Positions 8,942 to 18,957 are shown, numbered from the stretch's first letter. The stretch is 64,000 bases of DNA from Shinella kummerowiae (GCF_009827055.1 NZ_WUMK01000003.1:124001-188000); one strand, 5' to 3'. Numbers and translations are program-made. The notes: generated from the sequence alone by a model not told the origin.

Positions 8942-9314
8942 GCCCCCGAAACAAAGCCTTGGCGGACAGATCTTCGACGTGCTGACACTTCTGGTGCTGA
9001 CCGTGGGGGCGCTTTACATTCCGCTCTATCTCGGCCTCGCCGGCGCGGCCAAGACGCCGGCGCCGATCGAGAACCCGACCTGGGAAGCGCTCGGCCAGAA
9101 CGCCAACGAGCAGGCCCAGTGGGCTGCACTCGGCTATACCGATCCTGCCGCCGTCAACGACATGATCACGGCCCGCTTCGATTACTCCTTCAGCTGGTCC
9201 GCTCTCATCATCATGGCCGTCCTCGTCATCGGCTACTTCATCCTCGTGGTGAGGCTCTCCGACAAGGAGTACCGCGACGTGATCGAAGAGCGCTTCGGCC
9301 CCAAAGAGGAATAG
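8931..9314 (+). CDS. Small two-helix membrane protein with extracytoplasmic loop, second gene of permease operon
   Basis: A 127-aa protein: one hydrophobic helix near residues 14-36, a loop of about 50 residues rich in Asn, Gln and Ala (APIENPTWEALGQNANEQ), then a second helix near 88-108 and an acidic cytoplasmic tail ending RFGPKEE. The loop is long enough to form a small periplasmic domain. Start chosen at the ATG 8931 preceded by GGAGGGGA. Function unknown; the operon context ties it to the APC permease. Confidence 0.7.
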   Translation: MAYKPPKQSLGGQIFDVLTLLVLTVGALYIPLYLGLAGAAKTPAPIENPTWEALGQNANEQAQWAALGYTDPAAVNDMITARFDYSFSWSALIIMAVLVIGYFILVVRLSDKEYRDVIEERFGPKEE

Positions 9315-9322
9315 GCGACGAC

Positions 9323-9490
9323 ATGGATACCTGGAACATCCTGGAATACGCCGCGTGGGCGCTCTCGGCACTCTTCGCCATCCTGATGCTCTCCGACATG
9401 GCGCGCATCGACACCACCTATGACAACGACCTGCTGACCTCATCGCGTGAAGGCGAGATCGAGGCCGAGGCCGAGCGACACGTGATCTGA
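9323..9490 (+). CDS. 55-aa single-helix membrane protein, third gene of permease operon
   Basis: A very short protein (MDTWNILEYAAWALSALFAI...) with one hydrophobic helix at about residues 7-25 and an acidic, charged C-terminus (SREGEIEAEAERHVI). It starts 8 nt after the previous stop and ends 13 nt before the permease, so translation is likely coupled. No known family recognised. Together with the two preceding genes it makes three membrane mini-proteins in front of one transporter. Confidence 0.65.
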   Translation: MDTWNILEYAAWALSALFAILMLSDMARIDTTYDNDLLTSSREGEIEAEAERHVI

Positions 9491-9503
9491 GGGGGCCGCG
9501 GCA

Positions 9504-10901
9504 ATGTCGAACACCAATGCGAATGCCGGGCAGCCGGCAAGATTACAGCTTTTGCGCGTCCTCGGCCCTGCCCACATCTGGGCGCTTGGCGTGGGCATCG
9601 TCCTCGTCGGCGAATATATGGGCTGGAATTTCTCGGTGGGCAAAGGCGGCATGATCGCCGGCCTCGTCGCGTGCTGGGTTGCCGGTCTGCTCTACACCTG
9701 CGTCGCCATGATCGACTCGGAGGTAACGTCGACGGTTGCGGCCGCCGGCGGGCAATATGCCCAGGCCAAACACATCGTCGGCCCGCTTATGGCCTTCAAT
9801 GTCGGCCTCTTTCTGGTCATGGCCTATACGATGCTCGAGGCCGGCAACGCGATCACGATCGGCTTCCTCCTGGACACCGTCGCGGGTTTGCAGGGGCACA
9901 GCGGCCTCAACCAGCAACCCTTCATCGTGCTGGCGATCATGTTCCTTGCCTGGCTGAACTATCGCGGCGTCCTTGCGACGCTGACGTTCAACCTTGTCAT
10001 CACGGCCATCGCATTTCTCGCCATCATCACGCTGTTTCTGGTCGTGCAGATGGGCGGCTCCGCCGTGCCGCTCGACTTCTCCGCCGTGACGACCGATCCG
10101 ATGCCCTACGGCTGGGTCGGGATCATCGCGGCGCTGCATTTCGGTCTCTGGTTCTATCTGGGGATCGAAGGCACCTGCCAGGCGGCCGAGGAAGTGCGCT
10201 CACCGGCCCGTTCGCTGCCTTACGGCACGATGGCGGGCATCATGACGCTGCTGATTGCCGCAACGATGACCTGGTATGTATGCTCTGGCCTCATTCCCTG
10301 GGAATATCTCGGCCAGGCCGGGACGCCGCTGTTCGACGCTGCCCGGGTGACGGGCAACAGCAGCCTCATGGTGCTGCTCTTCGTCGGCACGATGTTCTCG
10401 ACCCTCGCCTCGGCAAACGGCTGCATCAACGATGCGTCCCGCGCGTGGTTCTCCATGGGTCGCGACCGCTACCTGCCGATCTGGTTCGGCGCGGTTCATC
10501 CGGTCTACCGCACGCCCTATCGCTCCATCGTCTTTCTCGTGCCGATCGCGCTGATCTTCGCACTCGGGGCGCCGCTCGACCAGGTTGTGACCTTCTCGAT
10601 CCTGTCGGGTTTGCTCGGCTATACGTTCATGACCTTCAACATGGTGATGTTCCGCAACAAATGGCCGCTGGGGAGCATCAAGCGCGGATATGTCCACCCC
10701 TTCCATCCGCTGCCGACCATCGTACTGCTGCTGCTTTGCGGCACGGCCTATTTCGCGGTGTTCCTGGGCTACGGCACGCAGCTCATCGCCATGACGGGCT
10801 TCTACATCGTCGCGTCGCTGTGGTTCCACTTCCGTCGCTACCGCTATGTGCGGCGCGGCGACCAGTTCACCATGCCGTGGCCGCGGCCTGAAGGCTACTG
10901 A
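9504..10901 (+). CDS. APC-family permease, ethanolamine/amino-acid permease type
   Basis: A 465-aa polytopic transporter with about 12 hydrophobic helices. The N-terminal motif GPAHIWALGVGIVLVGEYMG resembles the ethanolamine permease branch of the APC superfamily, where GEYFGWN is typical, and the substrate-site helix FYLGIEGTCQAAEEVR is intact. GGGGGC precedes the ATG, 13 nt after the third small membrane gene. No ethanolamine ammonia-lyase or amine oxidase lies nearby, so the substrate is undefined. It should be a proton- or cation-coupled importer in the inner membrane. Confidence 0.88.
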   Translation: MSNTNANAGQPARLQLLRVLGPAHIWALGVGIVLVGEYMGWNFSVGKGGMIAGLVACWVAGLLYTCVAMIDSEVTSTVAAAGGQYAQAKHIVGPLMAFNVGLFLVMAYTMLEAGNAITIGFLLDTVAGLQGHSGLNQQPFIVLAIMFLAWLNYRGVLATLTFNLVITAIAFLAIITLFLVVQMGGSAVPLDFSAVTTDPMPYGWVGIIAALHFGLWFYLGIEGTCQAAEEVRSPARSLPYGTMAGIMTLLIAATMTWYVCSGLIPWEYLGQAGTPLFDAARVTGNSSLMVLLFVGTMFSTLASANGCINDASRAWFSMGRDRYLPIWFGAVHPVYRTPYRSIVFLVPIALIFALGAPLDQVVTFSILSGLLGYTFMTFNMVMFRNKWPLGSIKRGYVHPFHPLPTIVLLLLCGTAYFAVFLGYGTQLIAMTGFYIVASLWFHFRRYRYVRRGDQFTMPWPRPEGY

Positions 10902-10907
10902 CAAGAC

Positions 10908-10933
10908 CGTTGGCGGCTTTGTGGTCGCCAACG
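10908..10933 (+). terminator. Hairpin after the APC permease
   Basis: CGTTGGCG and CGCCAACG form an 8-bp stem with a 10-nt loop, starting 6 nt past the permease stop codon. No T-run follows, so this may be a weak or Rho-assisted end. Confidence 0.45.
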
Positions 10934-10959
10934 CCTGCCACTTCCTGCTGTAGGGCGAC

Positions 10960-11658
10960 ATGATCCTTTCCCAGGGCCTCATCCTGATCCTCTCGCTAGC
11001 CCCATGCGCACTCATCGCTGTGCTCGCGACCAGAGAGCATCGCAAGACGATGACGCGGCGGCATCGGCTGCTGGACGAAGCGGGCGCGGTCCTGAAGACG
11101 CCCCGTTTCGGGCTTTCCGCCGATCACCATCCGGTGGTGAGTGGGGTCCTGGAGGACGGCACCCAGGTCACGCTCGATGTCGTCACCGATACGATGGTGA
11201 CGCGCCGGCTGCCGCAGCTTTGGCTGCGGGTCACGCTGCAAGACGGCGTTCCCCAAGTTTGGCCGGCAATCGGCGTTCTCGCGCGGCCAACAGGGTCTGA
11301 ATACTATTCGACCGTGCATGGCCTGAACGAATGGCTGACGCCGCCGACGACGCAGGTTCCCATGCTCATGCGCGGCAGCGCTGACGCCAGGAATGATCAA
11401 TGGCAGCCTTTGCGGCAGGGCCTTGCTGGCCTGGTCGCTGACCCACGGTTGAAGGAGGCTGTCGTGACACCGCGCATGATCCGCGTGGTGATGCAGGCCG
11501 CGGAAGGCGAACGATCGGCCCATCTCCTGCTGCGGCAAGCGCGCTTCGCCGTCGACACCGTGCCGCAGCCCACGATACGGCAGGCACTTGCTCTCGCCAT
11601 GGAACTCCGGTCGCTCGCGGGGAGCGCTGCACGGCGCGCAGTGGTCGGCGTCAGTTAA
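10960..11658 (+). CDS. Membrane-anchored protein of unknown function
   Basis: A 232-aa protein with one N-terminal hydrophobic helix (about residues 3-22) followed by a charged stretch (REHRKTMTRRHRLL) and a soluble, probably cytoplasmic or membrane-associated domain. No catalytic motif is recognised. It is followed 10 nt later by another small membrane protein, so the two probably share a transcript. The region is bounded by hairpins on both sides, making a small two-gene unit of unknown role. Confidence 0.65.
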   Translation: MILSQGLILILSLAPCALIAVLATREHRKTMTRRHRLLDEAGAVLKTPRFGLSADHHPVVSGVLEDGTQVTLDVVTDTMVTRRLPQLWLRVTLQDGVPQVWPAIGVLARPTGSEYYSTVHGLNEWLTPPTTQVPMLMRGSADARNDQWQPLRQGLAGLVADPRLKEAVVTPRMIRVVMQAAEGERSAHLLLRQARFAVDTVPQPTIRQALALAMELRSLAGSAARRAVVGVS

Positions 11659-11668
11659 GGACTGTGCA

Positions 11669-11923
11669 ATGGGAAAAGAACCCAATCCCTATCTCGTTCT
11701 CGCCCTTGCCGTCGCCTTGCCGGGTGCGGGTCACGTAGCGATTGGAGAGCCACGACGCGGGCTCACCTTCGCCCTCTTCGTCATGCTCTTCGCGATCCTC
11801 ACCTTCATGACGACGACACCGGATCAATCGTTCATCGGCCGGCACGCCGGTGGCCTTTTCATCTGGGCCCTGTCCATTCCGGATGCCTATCGACGGGCAA
11901 GGCTGGCGCGCCTTAGGCCCTAG
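11669..11923 (+). CDS. Small membrane protein of unknown function
   Basis: An 84-aa protein with two or three hydrophobic segments: LALAVALPGAGHVAIG, then FALFVMLFAILTFM, and a weaker GGLFIWALSIPDAYRRARL. The motif PGAGHVAIGEPRRG followed by a hydrophobic helix resembles the small TM2-like proteins in which a glycine-rich turn joins two helices, but that resemblance is weak. It lies 10 nt behind the preceding unknown gene and before a strong hairpin. Confidence 0.6.
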   Translation: MGKEPNPYLVLALAVALPGAGHVAIGEPRRGLTFALFVMLFAILTFMTTTPDQSFIGRHAGGLFIWALSIPDAYRRARLARLRP

Positions 11924-11963
11924 GCCTCAATACTGAGAGACATCGGGCAAGCCGCATAGCATG

Positions 11964-11998
11964 ACGCGCGCCGAACCTATCCGGAGTTCGGCGCGTGT
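11964..11998. terminator. Strong hairpin between convergent genes
   Basis: A 13-bp stem with one G-T pair (ACGCGCGCCGAAC / GTTCGGCGCGTGT) and a 9-nt loop sits between the small membrane protein and the convergent chemoreceptor. No T-tract, but its stability and place suggest a shared transcription end. Confidence 0.55.
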
Positions 11999-12064
11999 CG
12001 TATGAGTGGCCATGCGGCCTATCCACGCCTGGCCTTCTCGTCTCGGAAGGCGCCATTGATGGAT

Positions 12065-14308
12065 TTAGAACTCTTCCCAGGAATCCTTTTCGATCGCGAC
12101 CGCGGCCGAACCCCTGGCGGTGAAGGCGCTGGCGATGCGGTTGACCATGCTACGGGCGGGAGAGTTCGAAGGGGCAGCATGCCCGGCGGCCGCAGCAGGT
12201 ACGGCCCGGCGTGCAGTGGCCCCCGTGGATGTGCCACTTCCCAGCTGGAACCGCGCGACCACATCGCGCAGCCGCGCAGCCTCGTTCGCCAGGGTCGCGC
12301 CGGCGGCATTGGCTTCTTCCACCATGGCCGCGTTTTGCTGGGTAACCTGGTCCATCTGGTTGACGGCCGTGTTTACCTCCGTCAGCCCGATCGACTGCTC
12401 GCGGGATGAGGTCGTGATCGCGTCCATATGCTGGTTGATGGCGACGATGTAGCTTTCGATCGTCTTGAGAGCCGCGCCCGTCTGGCTGACGAGATGAACG
12501 CCGCTTTCGACCTCGACAGAGGAATTGTTGATCAGGCCCTTGATTTCCTTCGCAGCCATCGCCGAACGCTGCGCAAGTTCGCGGACTTCCTGTGCGACGA
12601 CGGCAAAACCCTTGCCGGCTTCGCCCGCACGCGCCGCTTCCACGCCTGCATTGAGCGCCAGAAGGTTGGTCTGGAAGGCGATATCGTCGATGACGCCGAT
12701 GATGCTGGAGATCTGGTTGGAAGACTGCTCTATCTTGCCCATCGCATCGACGGCTTTCGCAACCACCTCGCCCGACTGGCTGGCACTCTGGTTCGCCTGA
12801 ATGGCGACCGTGCGGGCCTCCTCGACGCGCTTGGAAGAGTTCGCGACATTGGTCGTGATCTGGTCGAGGGCGGCGGCGGTTTCTTCCAGTGATGCGGCCT
12901 GTTGCTCGGTACGCTTGGAAAGGTCGTCGGCGCTCTGGCTGATTTCGCGAGAGCCGCTGTCGATGGACCCCGTTGCGTCCGCGACGGCGGCCATCGTGTC
13001 GCGCAGTTGCTGCACGGCGCGATTGAAGTCGTCGCGCAGGCTTTCGAATTCCTCGGAGAACGGTTGGTTCAATTGAATGGCGAGATTGCCGGACGCGAGT
13101 TGCTGCAGCCCGCCAGCAAGCCCGCTGGTCGCATGCCCCATCGCTTCCGCGCGCACACGCTCCTGTTCGACGGTGATGCGTCGCTGCTGCTCGGACTGAT
13201 CGCGCAGGGCTTCGGCCTGCTGTTCGAGTTCGCGCGCCTTGAGGCCATTGTCCTTGAAAACCTTGACCGCGCGTGCCATCGCGCCGACCTCGTCGGGGCG
13301 CGCATCACCTTCGACGGTTGCCGTGAGGTCTCCCCCGGCCAGCCGCGTCATCGTGCCGGTGAGGCGGGCGAGGGTGCCGGCCAGCGCGCGGGCGAAGAGG
13401 AAGAAGCCGAGCAGGGACAACAGCGAGACCACGACGGTGCCGGCGACCGTCATCCACAGGGCGGTCTTTCCGTCGTTGACGACCGCGCTGACGTCTGACG
13501 CGATCTCCATGATGCCGATCTTGGTACCGGAATAGTTGTTGAACGGCACGGCCTTGACGACGAACGTAGCGTCACCTGCACTTACGCGCCTCTGAATGGT
13601 CTCCCCGGCAAAGGCGGCCGCAAGGTCGTCTTCCGAAAGCAGTGCGGCATCCGTCGTCGAGGCCTGTTTCACCAGCTTGCCGTCGGCAACAATATGGACC
13701 GCGACATCGCCACCGATGCGCGCTGCAAGGGGTTCGAAATAGGCGTTTGTCAAGCTGGTCCCGACGTCAACGACGCCAACCGTCTCACCGCCGCTGACAA
13801 CGGGTGCGGAAGCGAACATGCTGACCGCCGTGCGGCCCGGCTCGATGCCCGCCACGAGCTTTCCGGTCGACAAAGCCTCAACGACGGTCTTGCGGCGGCC
13901 TTTCATATCGTCGCCGAATTTGTCCGGCGTGTGGATGCGGGCGACGGCCTCGCCCTTGGCATTGATGAAGGTGATCAACTGCAGACCGCCGTCGCTGACG
14001 ACAGCCGGCAGGGCAGCAGCGTGTCGGGCAACGATCGCCTCTCGCGCATTGCTGGTGATCAGGCCGGCAACCTCGGGCTCGGCGGCAAGCGTCAGCGCCA
14101 GAGCGGAAGCTGCCTTGCGCTGCGCCGCCATGTCGGTCTCGATCAGCGCAAGATCACTTGCGACCTCGCGCTGCAAGGCGTCGCTGGTCGCAATGGACTG
14201 CCGGTACCAGGCGGTACCGCCGATCGCAATGCTGGAGAACAGGACGGCCGCAAATCCGCAGGCGGTTATCGTTATCCACAAAGGACGCCGAATATCGATT
14301 TCAGACAT
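12065..14308 (-). CDS. Methyl-accepting chemotaxis protein with Cache-type periplasmic sensor
   Basis: A 747-aa transmembrane chemoreceptor. Order: TM helix (about residues 8-30), periplasmic ligand domain of about 250 residues with Cache-type features ([31 protein letters not shown]), second TM ([13 protein letters not shown]), HAMP, and a signalling domain with the methyl-accepting hairpin tip [21 protein letters not shown]. The C-terminus is SWEEF, a CheR/CheB-binding pentapeptide, so it is a high-abundance-type receptor that can assist its own methylation. The start is set at 14308 because AAGGTGATG lies before it; the frame extends upstream without a ribosome site. Its ligand is unknown, but it lies just downstream of the sugar-acid island on the same strand. 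Confidence 0.92.
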   Translation of the reverse strand: MSEIDIRRPLWITITACGFAAVLFSSIAIGGTAWYRQSIATSDALQREVASDLALIETDMAAQRKAASALALTLAAEPEVAGLITSNAREAIVARHAAALPAVVSDGGLQLITFINAKGEAVARIHTPDKFGDDMKGRRKTVVEALSTGKLVAGIEPGRTAVSMFASAPVVSGGETVGVVDVGTSLTNAYFEPLAARIGGDVAVHIVADGKLVKQASTTDAALLSEDDLAAAFAGETIQRRVSAGDATFVVKAVPFNNYSGTKIGIMEIASDVSAVVNDGKTALWMTVAGTVVVSLLSLLGFFLFARALAGTLARLTGTMTRLAGGDLTATVEGDARPDEVGAMARAVKVFKDNGLKARELEQQAEALRDQSEQQRRITVEQERVRAEAMGHATSGLAGGLQQLASGNLAIQLNQPFSEEFESLRDDFNRAVQQLRDTMAAVADATGSIDSGSREISQSADDLSKRTEQQAASLEETAAALDQITTNVANSSKRVEEARTVAIQANQSASQSGEVVAKAVDAMGKIEQSSNQISSIIGVIDDIAFQTNLLALNAGVEAARAGEAGKGFAVVAQEVRELAQRSAMAAKEIKGLINNSSVEVESGVHLVSQTGAALKTIESYIVAINQHMDAITTSSREQSIGLTEVNTAVNQMDQVTQQNAAMVEEANAAGATLANEAARLRDVVARFQLGSGTSTGATARRAVPAAAAGHAAPSNSPARSMVNRIASAFTARGSAAVAIEKDSWEEF

Positions 14309-14318
14309 ATCATCACCT

Positions 14319-14340
14319 TGATGCAACTTGAGTTGCATCA
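14319..14340 (-). promoter_or_regulatory. 10-bp inverted repeat in the chemoreceptor leader
   Basis: TGATGCAACT, a 2-nt centre (TG) and AGTTGCATCA form a near-perfect palindrome 10 bp upstream of the chemoreceptor start codon, just outside the ribosome site. It could be a repressor operator or an mRNA hairpin. An AT-rich promoter-like stretch follows upstream (14342-14370). Confidence 0.45.
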
Positions 14341-14497
14341 GAGATGGTTGATTAAACTCAATTTTACGTAAATCTGCCGCCTCGAAAAATACATCGTCAT
14401 TTCTTGTAGTCACGGTCGCTTCAGGCGGCCGTCCACAATTCACAGAGGCCTGCGCAGTCTCTTCGAAAACTGGCACCCACGGGGTGAAGAACAATCG

Positions 14498-15379
14498 TCA
14501 AAGCAGCCCGTATTGGCGCAGAATATTGGCAATGCGGGCGTCCTGTTCTTCGTTCGGCAGCAAAGCCGGTTGGCGGCTGGCGCCGACGGAGGCGTCCTGC
14601 AGATAGAGCGCGCGCTTGACCATGGCAGGGGCAAAACCGAGCGCGTAGAGATCCGTGCGGAAGGCGGCGAAGATTGCCTGCTGCCTTTCCGCCTCGGCAA
14701 CATCTCCGGCGTTGACGCCCTTGAGGATGCCGGCAAGCACATGCGGCATGGCGTTGCCCAGACCGGAAATGCACCCGGCAGCGCCGTTCTGCAAGGCCCA
14801 GAGCACCAGATGGTCGGGACCGGAATAGACCTCGAAGCCATCGACCTCCTTCGCCACCTGAAGATAGGCCTCCAGTGTCTCCTTCGCGCCTCCCGAATCC
14901 TTGATGCCGGCGATGTTGCCATGGCCGGAAAGTGTGCGCGCGGTTTCCGCTTCGATGTGGTTCTGCGTGCGGGCCGGGATGTCGTAGAGGTAAACCGGCG
15001 TTATCACCGCATCCGCCACGGTCGAGAAATGACGGATGAGGCCATCCTGTGTGCAGGCAATGAAGAAGGGCGTGATGACCGCGATGCCATCGACGCCGAT
15101 GCGATCGAATTCGCGGGCCAGTTTTATCGTTTCGAAGGTCGCCGGCATGCCGGCATTGACGATCACCCTGACGCGGCCGCCGACCTCATCGACCACCTCT
15201 TCCGTCAGGCGCACCTTCTCCTCAAAGGTCAGCGCCGTGAAGTCACCGTTGGTGCCGGCACACATGATGTTGTTGCCGACCTCGACCTGCCGGCGAACCT
15301 GGGCGCGCGTCGCCTCATAGTTGATCGTTTCGTCCTCGTTGAAGCAGGTCACGAGGGCCACGAAGGCTTGTTTGGTCAT
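14498..15379 (-). CDS. DapA/NanA-superfamily aldolase (dihydrodipicolinate synthase family)
   Basis: A 293-aa class I aldolase of the DHDPS/N-acetylneuraminate lyase family, which joins or releases pyruvate. The Schiff-base lysine is present in GIKDSGG, the catalytic tyrosine in YLYDIPARTQ, and the glycine loop is GTNGD instead of GTTGE. It is unlikely to be the housekeeping DapA because it is the last gene of an Opp-type ABC operon and next to acid-sugar catabolic genes; cleavage of a 2-keto-3-deoxy acid to pyruvate plus an aldehyde is the more likely direction. The start is set at 15379 with GGAAG before it, removing an upstream extension that overlaps the ATPase gene in another frame. Confidence 0.88.
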   Translation of the reverse strand: MTKQAFVALVTCFNEDETINYEATRAQVRRQVEVGNNIMCAGTNGDFTALTFEEKVRLTEEVVDEVGGRVRVIVNAGMPATFETIKLAREFDRIGVDGIAVITPFFIACTQDGLIRHFSTVADAVITPVYLYDIPARTQNHIEAETARTLSGHGNIAGIKDSGGAKETLEAYLQVAKEVDGFEVYSGPDHLVLWALQNGAAGCISGLGNAMPHVLAGILKGVNAGDVAEAERQQAIFAAFRTDLYALGFAPAMVKRALYLQDASVGASRQPALLPNEEQDARIANILRQYGLL

Positions 15380-15408
15380 GGGTGTCTTCCTTTTCGTGGG
15401 GCAGCGCC

Positions 15409-17028
15409 TTACGAGGCGCTCTGAAGGCGGGCGGCGCGGTGGGCGGCCTGGATGTCGGGATCGGGGTTGAGCCCCGCGGTGAGAAGGGCACGGGTGTAGT
15501 TTTCCCGCGGTGCGTCGAACACCTCGCGCACCGTGCCGAGTTCGACGATATTGCCCTTCTGCATGACCATGACGTGGTCGGCAAAATCGCGTACGACGGG
15601 CAGGTCGTGGGCAATGAAGATGAAGGCGATGCCCATCTCGCGGCGAAGCTTGTCGAGCAGCGCGATGACCTGCGCCTGCACGGAGACGTCGAGGGCCGAG
15701 ACCGCTTCGTCGCAAATGATGAGTTGCGGTTCAAGCGCGAGCGCCCGGGCAATCGCGATGCGCTGCCGCTGGCCGCCGGAGAACTGGTGCGGATAACGCC
15801 CCATATGCTCCGGTCCGAGGCCGACCTGCACGAGGAGTTCAGCCACGCGTTCGCGCCATTTTGCCCGGGGAAGAATGTCGGGATGGATGACCCAAGCCTC
15901 GGAGATGAGCTGGTAGACGGTCATGCGCGGATTGAGCGACTGGGTCGGGTCCTGAAACACCATCTGCAAGTCACGGCGCAGCTTGTAGAGTTCGGCCGGG
16001 GACATGGTGAAAAGATCGCGGCCCTTCCACAAGGCGCTGCCGGCGTCCGGCTCGTCGAGACGCAGCAAAATGCGGGCAAGAGTCGACTTGCCGGAGCCGC
16101 TCTCCCCGACGACTGCCATCGTCTCGCCTGCCATGAGATCGAAGGACACGCCCTTCAGCGCTTCGAACGAACCGTAACGCTTGCGCACGTCGCGCACTGA
16201 AAGCACTGGCTCGGCGCGGGCGGCGGGGGCGTGCATCTCGCCCTTTCCAGGCGCTGCCGCAATCAGCTTCCTGGTATAGGGATGCTGCGGGTGCCTGTAG
16301 ACCTCGCGCACCGTGCCAGTCTCGACCAGCACGCCCTTCTCCATCACGACGACGCGGTCGGCGATCTCGGCGACGACGCCAAGGTCATGCGTGATGATGA
16401 GCACGGCCATGCCGGTCTCCTGCTGCAATTCCTCCAGCAGGGCGAGCACCTCGGCCTGCACGGTCACGTCGAGCGCCGTCGTCGGTTCATCGGCAATGAG
16501 AAGGTCGGGGCGCAGCGCAAGCGCCATGGCGATCATCACGCGCTGACGCTGGCCACCCGAAAACTCGTGAGGATACTTGTCAAGCGACTGCTCGGGGTTT
16601 GGAATGCCGACGCGCGTCAGGAGGTGCAGCGCCTCGGCCCTCGCCTGCACCGATGCCGTGCCATGCGTCGTCAGTGCCTCGCGGATCTGCCAGCCGACGG
16701 TGTAGACCGGGTTGAGATGGCTCAGCGGATCCTGAAAAATCATGGCGATGCGGCGGCCGTTCACCTCGCGCCGCTGCTGCGCCGGCATTTTCAGGAGGTC
16801 TACGCCGTCGAGCAGGATTTCGCCCGAACTGATGCGGCCCGGAGGCATGTCGATCAGGTTCATGATCGCCGAGGAGGAGACCGACTTGCCCGAACCGCTC
16901 TCGCCGAGGATGGCCAGCGTCTCGCCGCGATCGAGATGGTAGGAGATGTTGCGCACCGCCTTTACCACGCCGACCGCCGTGTGGAACTCGACCGACAGGT
17001 TGCGGACTTCGAGAAGATGCTCAGCCAT
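15409..17028 (-). CDS. Dual ATPase of Opp/Dpp-type ABC transporter
   Basis: A 539-aa protein with two complete ABC domains fused (DppD-DppF or GsiA layout). Walker A GESGSGKS occurs twice (about residues 43 and 312), with signature motifs SGGQRQRV and SGGQRQRI and Walker B segments LLIADEPT and LIICDEAVS. It powers uptake through the two permeases encoded upstream. It overlaps the end of the DppC-like gene by 8 nt and precedes the aldolase by 29 nt, so the aldolase is in the transport operon. Confidence 0.93.
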   Translation of the reverse strand: MAEHLLEVRNLSVEFHTAVGVVKAVRNISYHLDRGETLAILGESGSGKSVSSSAIMNLIDMPPGRISSGEILLDGVDLLKMPAQQRREVNGRRIAMIFQDPLSHLNPVYTVGWQIREALTTHGTASVQARAEALHLLTRVGIPNPEQSLDKYPHEFSGGQRQRVMIAMALALRPDLLIADEPTTALDVTVQAEVLALLEELQQETGMAVLIITHDLGVVAEIADRVVVMEKGVLVETGTVREVYRHPQHPYTRKLIAAAPGKGEMHAPAARAEPVLSVRDVRKRYGSFEALKGVSFDLMAGETMAVVGESGSGKSTLARILLRLDEPDAGSALWKGRDLFTMSPAELYKLRRDLQMVFQDPTQSLNPRMTVYQLISEAWVIHPDILPRAKWRERVAELLVQVGLGPEHMGRYPHQFSGGQRQRIAIARALALEPQLIICDEAVSALDVSVQAQVIALLDKLRREMGIAFIFIAHDLPVVRDFADHVMVMQKGNIVELGTVREVFDAPRENYTRALLTAGLNPDPDIQAAHRAARLQSAS

Positions 17029-17944
17029 TCGTGCGGCCCTTCATTTCAAGGCGCCAGCGCTGCACGGGGTCGAGCGCGATGCGCAGCCAGTTCGACAGCA
17101 GGTTCAGCGACATGGTGGTGAGGATGATGGCAAGGCCGGGCCAGAAGGATAGCCACCAGGCATTGGTGAGATATTGCCGGCCCTGCGAGATCATCAGGCC
17201 CCAGGTGATTTCCGGCGGCTGGATGCCGATGCCGAGGAAGGAGAGTGCACTTTCGGCCAGCATCACATAGGCGAAGTCGAGTGTCGCAAGCGTCGTCAGC
17301 GTCGGCAGGACAACGGGCAGGATATGGCGAAAGAGAATGCGCTTGCCGGACGCGCCCATGACGCGGGCGGCCTGCACGAACATGCGCTCGCGGATTTCCA
17401 GCACTTCCGCCCGCGTGGTGCGCAGATAGACCGGAATGCGGGTGATCGCCAGCACCAGCATCAGATTGAGGATCGACGACCCGAGAATGTAGAGCACGAT
17501 CACCGCGATCAGCAGCGACGGGAAGGACATGATGACGTCGGCAAGCCGCATGATCACCTGGTTGACACGCGCCGACGAGAAGCCGGCGATGAGCCCGAGA
17601 ACCGTGCCGATGACCGCCGAGAGTGCGACCGCGCCGGCGGCGACCATCAGCGTGTTCTGCGTGGCGACGACGATGCGGGCAAGCAGCGGGCGGCCGAGCG
17701 CATCCGCACCCATCCACCACACCCAGCCGCGCTGCCAGTCGAAGGGTGCTGCATTGCGGCCGCGCAGGTTCTGCTTGGTCGCGAGATCACCCAGCCAGCT
17801 CGGCCCGATAATCGCGAGGATCAGGATGACGATAAGGAAAATCGCCGCGCAGAGCGCGAACTTGTCGGCCAGCAGCATGCGGAACATACGCCGAGCAAAC
17901 GGCAGTTCCTCGGTGATGGTGGTGTCGGTGGTCTGGAGGGTCAT
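17021..17944 (-). CDS. ABC transporter permease, DppC/OppC type
   Basis: A 307-aa inner-membrane permease with about six helices, an N-terminal OppC_N segment (FRMLLADKFALCAAIFLIVI) and the EAA-type coupling loop around VMGASGKRILFRHILP. It pairs with the DppB-like permease. The start at 17944 (MTLQTTDTT) avoids a long upstream extension overlapping the previous gene. Confidence 0.92.
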   Translation of the reverse strand: MTLQTTDTTITEELPFARRMFRMLLADKFALCAAIFLIVILILAIIGPSWLGDLATKQNLRGRNAAPFDWQRGWVWWMGADALGRPLLARIVVATQNTLMVAAGAVALSAVIGTVLGLIAGFSSARVNQVIMRLADVIMSFPSLLIAVIVLYILGSSILNLMLVLAITRIPVYLRTTRAEVLEIRERMFVQAARVMGASGKRILFRHILPVVLPTLTTLATLDFAYVMLAESALSFLGIGIQPPEITWGLMISQGRQYLTNAWWLSFWPGLAIILTTMSLNLLSNWLRIALDPVQRWRLEMKGRTNG

Positions 17945-17955
17945 GGCCCTGCTCC

Positions 17956-18870
17956 TCAGTGGCGGATCCGCGGATCGAGCAATGCATAGGCAAGGTCGAT
18001 CAGCAGGTTCATGAGGAAGATTGCCAGCGCCGTGACGAGGATCGCGGCGAGAACCACGTTGAAGTCGCGCTGCAGGATGGAATCGATCATCAGCTTGCCG
18101 ACACCGGGAAAGCCGAAAATGGTCTCGACGATAACCGCACCGTTGAGCAGACTTGCCGCCTGGTCGCCAATGACGGTGATGACCGGCAGCATGGCGTTGC
18201 GCAGCGCGTGCACAAAGATGATCGGCCCGGATTTGACGCCCTTGGCGCGCGCTGTCTTGACATAGGCGGAGGACAGCGCACCGATCATCGAGCCGCGCAC
18301 CACCTGCACGATGATGCCGAACGGGCGGATGAAGAGTACACAGATCGGCAGGATCCAGTGCAGCAGCGAGCCGGTGCCGGACGTCGGCAGCCAGGCGAGA
18401 TTGACCGAAAAGACGACGATCGCGACGATGGCGATCCAGAAATCGGGCACCGAGGCGCCGACAAGGGAGATGACCGAGGAAAGGCGATCGAAGAATCCGC
18501 CGGCGCGGAAAGCGGCGAGCGAGCCGACGACGATGGCAGCACCGGTGACGAGCGTCATGGTGATGAGTGCAAGCCAGAGGGTCCACACGAAGGCTTCGAG
18601 CACGACATCAAGCGCCGGGCGCGCCTTGCGCAGGGATTCGCCGAAATCACCGGTAATGACATCGCCGACATAACGACCGAACTGCACCAGCAGAGGATCG
18701 TTCAAGCCATGCAGTTCGCGGAACTGCTGCTTCATCTCCGCGGACGCCTCGACCGGCAGGAACAAGGCGGCCGGGTCCCCCGTCAAGCGCGAGAGAAAGA
18801 AGACCATGACGATCAGTCCGACGAGCGAGATCAGACTGGCCACGGCGCGTTTTCGAACGAATTTCAGCAT
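17956..18870 (-). CDS. ABC transporter permease, DppB/OppB type
   Basis: A 304-aa inner-membrane permease with the typical DppB beginning MLKFVRKRAVASLISLVG, a large periplasmic loop after helix 1 and the EAA loop TARAKGVKSGPIIFVHALRN. An in-frame ATG at 18903 also has a purine-rich upstream region, but the 18870 start gives the normal family N-terminus. It is 11 nt ahead of the DppC-like gene. Confidence 0.9.
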   Translation of the reverse strand: MLKFVRKRAVASLISLVGLIVMVFFLSRLTGDPAALFLPVEASAEMKQQFRELHGLNDPLLVQFGRYVGDVITGDFGESLRKARPALDVVLEAFVWTLWLALITMTLVTGAAIVVGSLAAFRAGGFFDRLSSVISLVGASVPDFWIAIVAIVVFSVNLAWLPTSGTGSLLHWILPICVLFIRPFGIIVQVVRGSMIGALSSAYVKTARAKGVKSGPIIFVHALRNAMLPVITVIGDQAASLLNGAVIVETIFGFPGVGKLMIDSILQRDFNVVLAAILVTALAIFLMNLLIDLAYALLDPRIRH

Positions 18871-18957
18871 GGCGCCCTCGGGGGAATCGGGCGGCGGGAT
18901 CATCCCGCCGCCTTGATTGCTGTTGTGACCGGCAAACAGAGCGTTCGCCAGGACAGA

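Noticed and set aside
14498-15379. Housekeeping dihydrodipicolinate synthase (dapA)
   Set aside because: The gene is the last of an Opp-type transport operon in a sugar-acid island and the glycine loop is GTNGD, so a catabolic aldolase is more likely.
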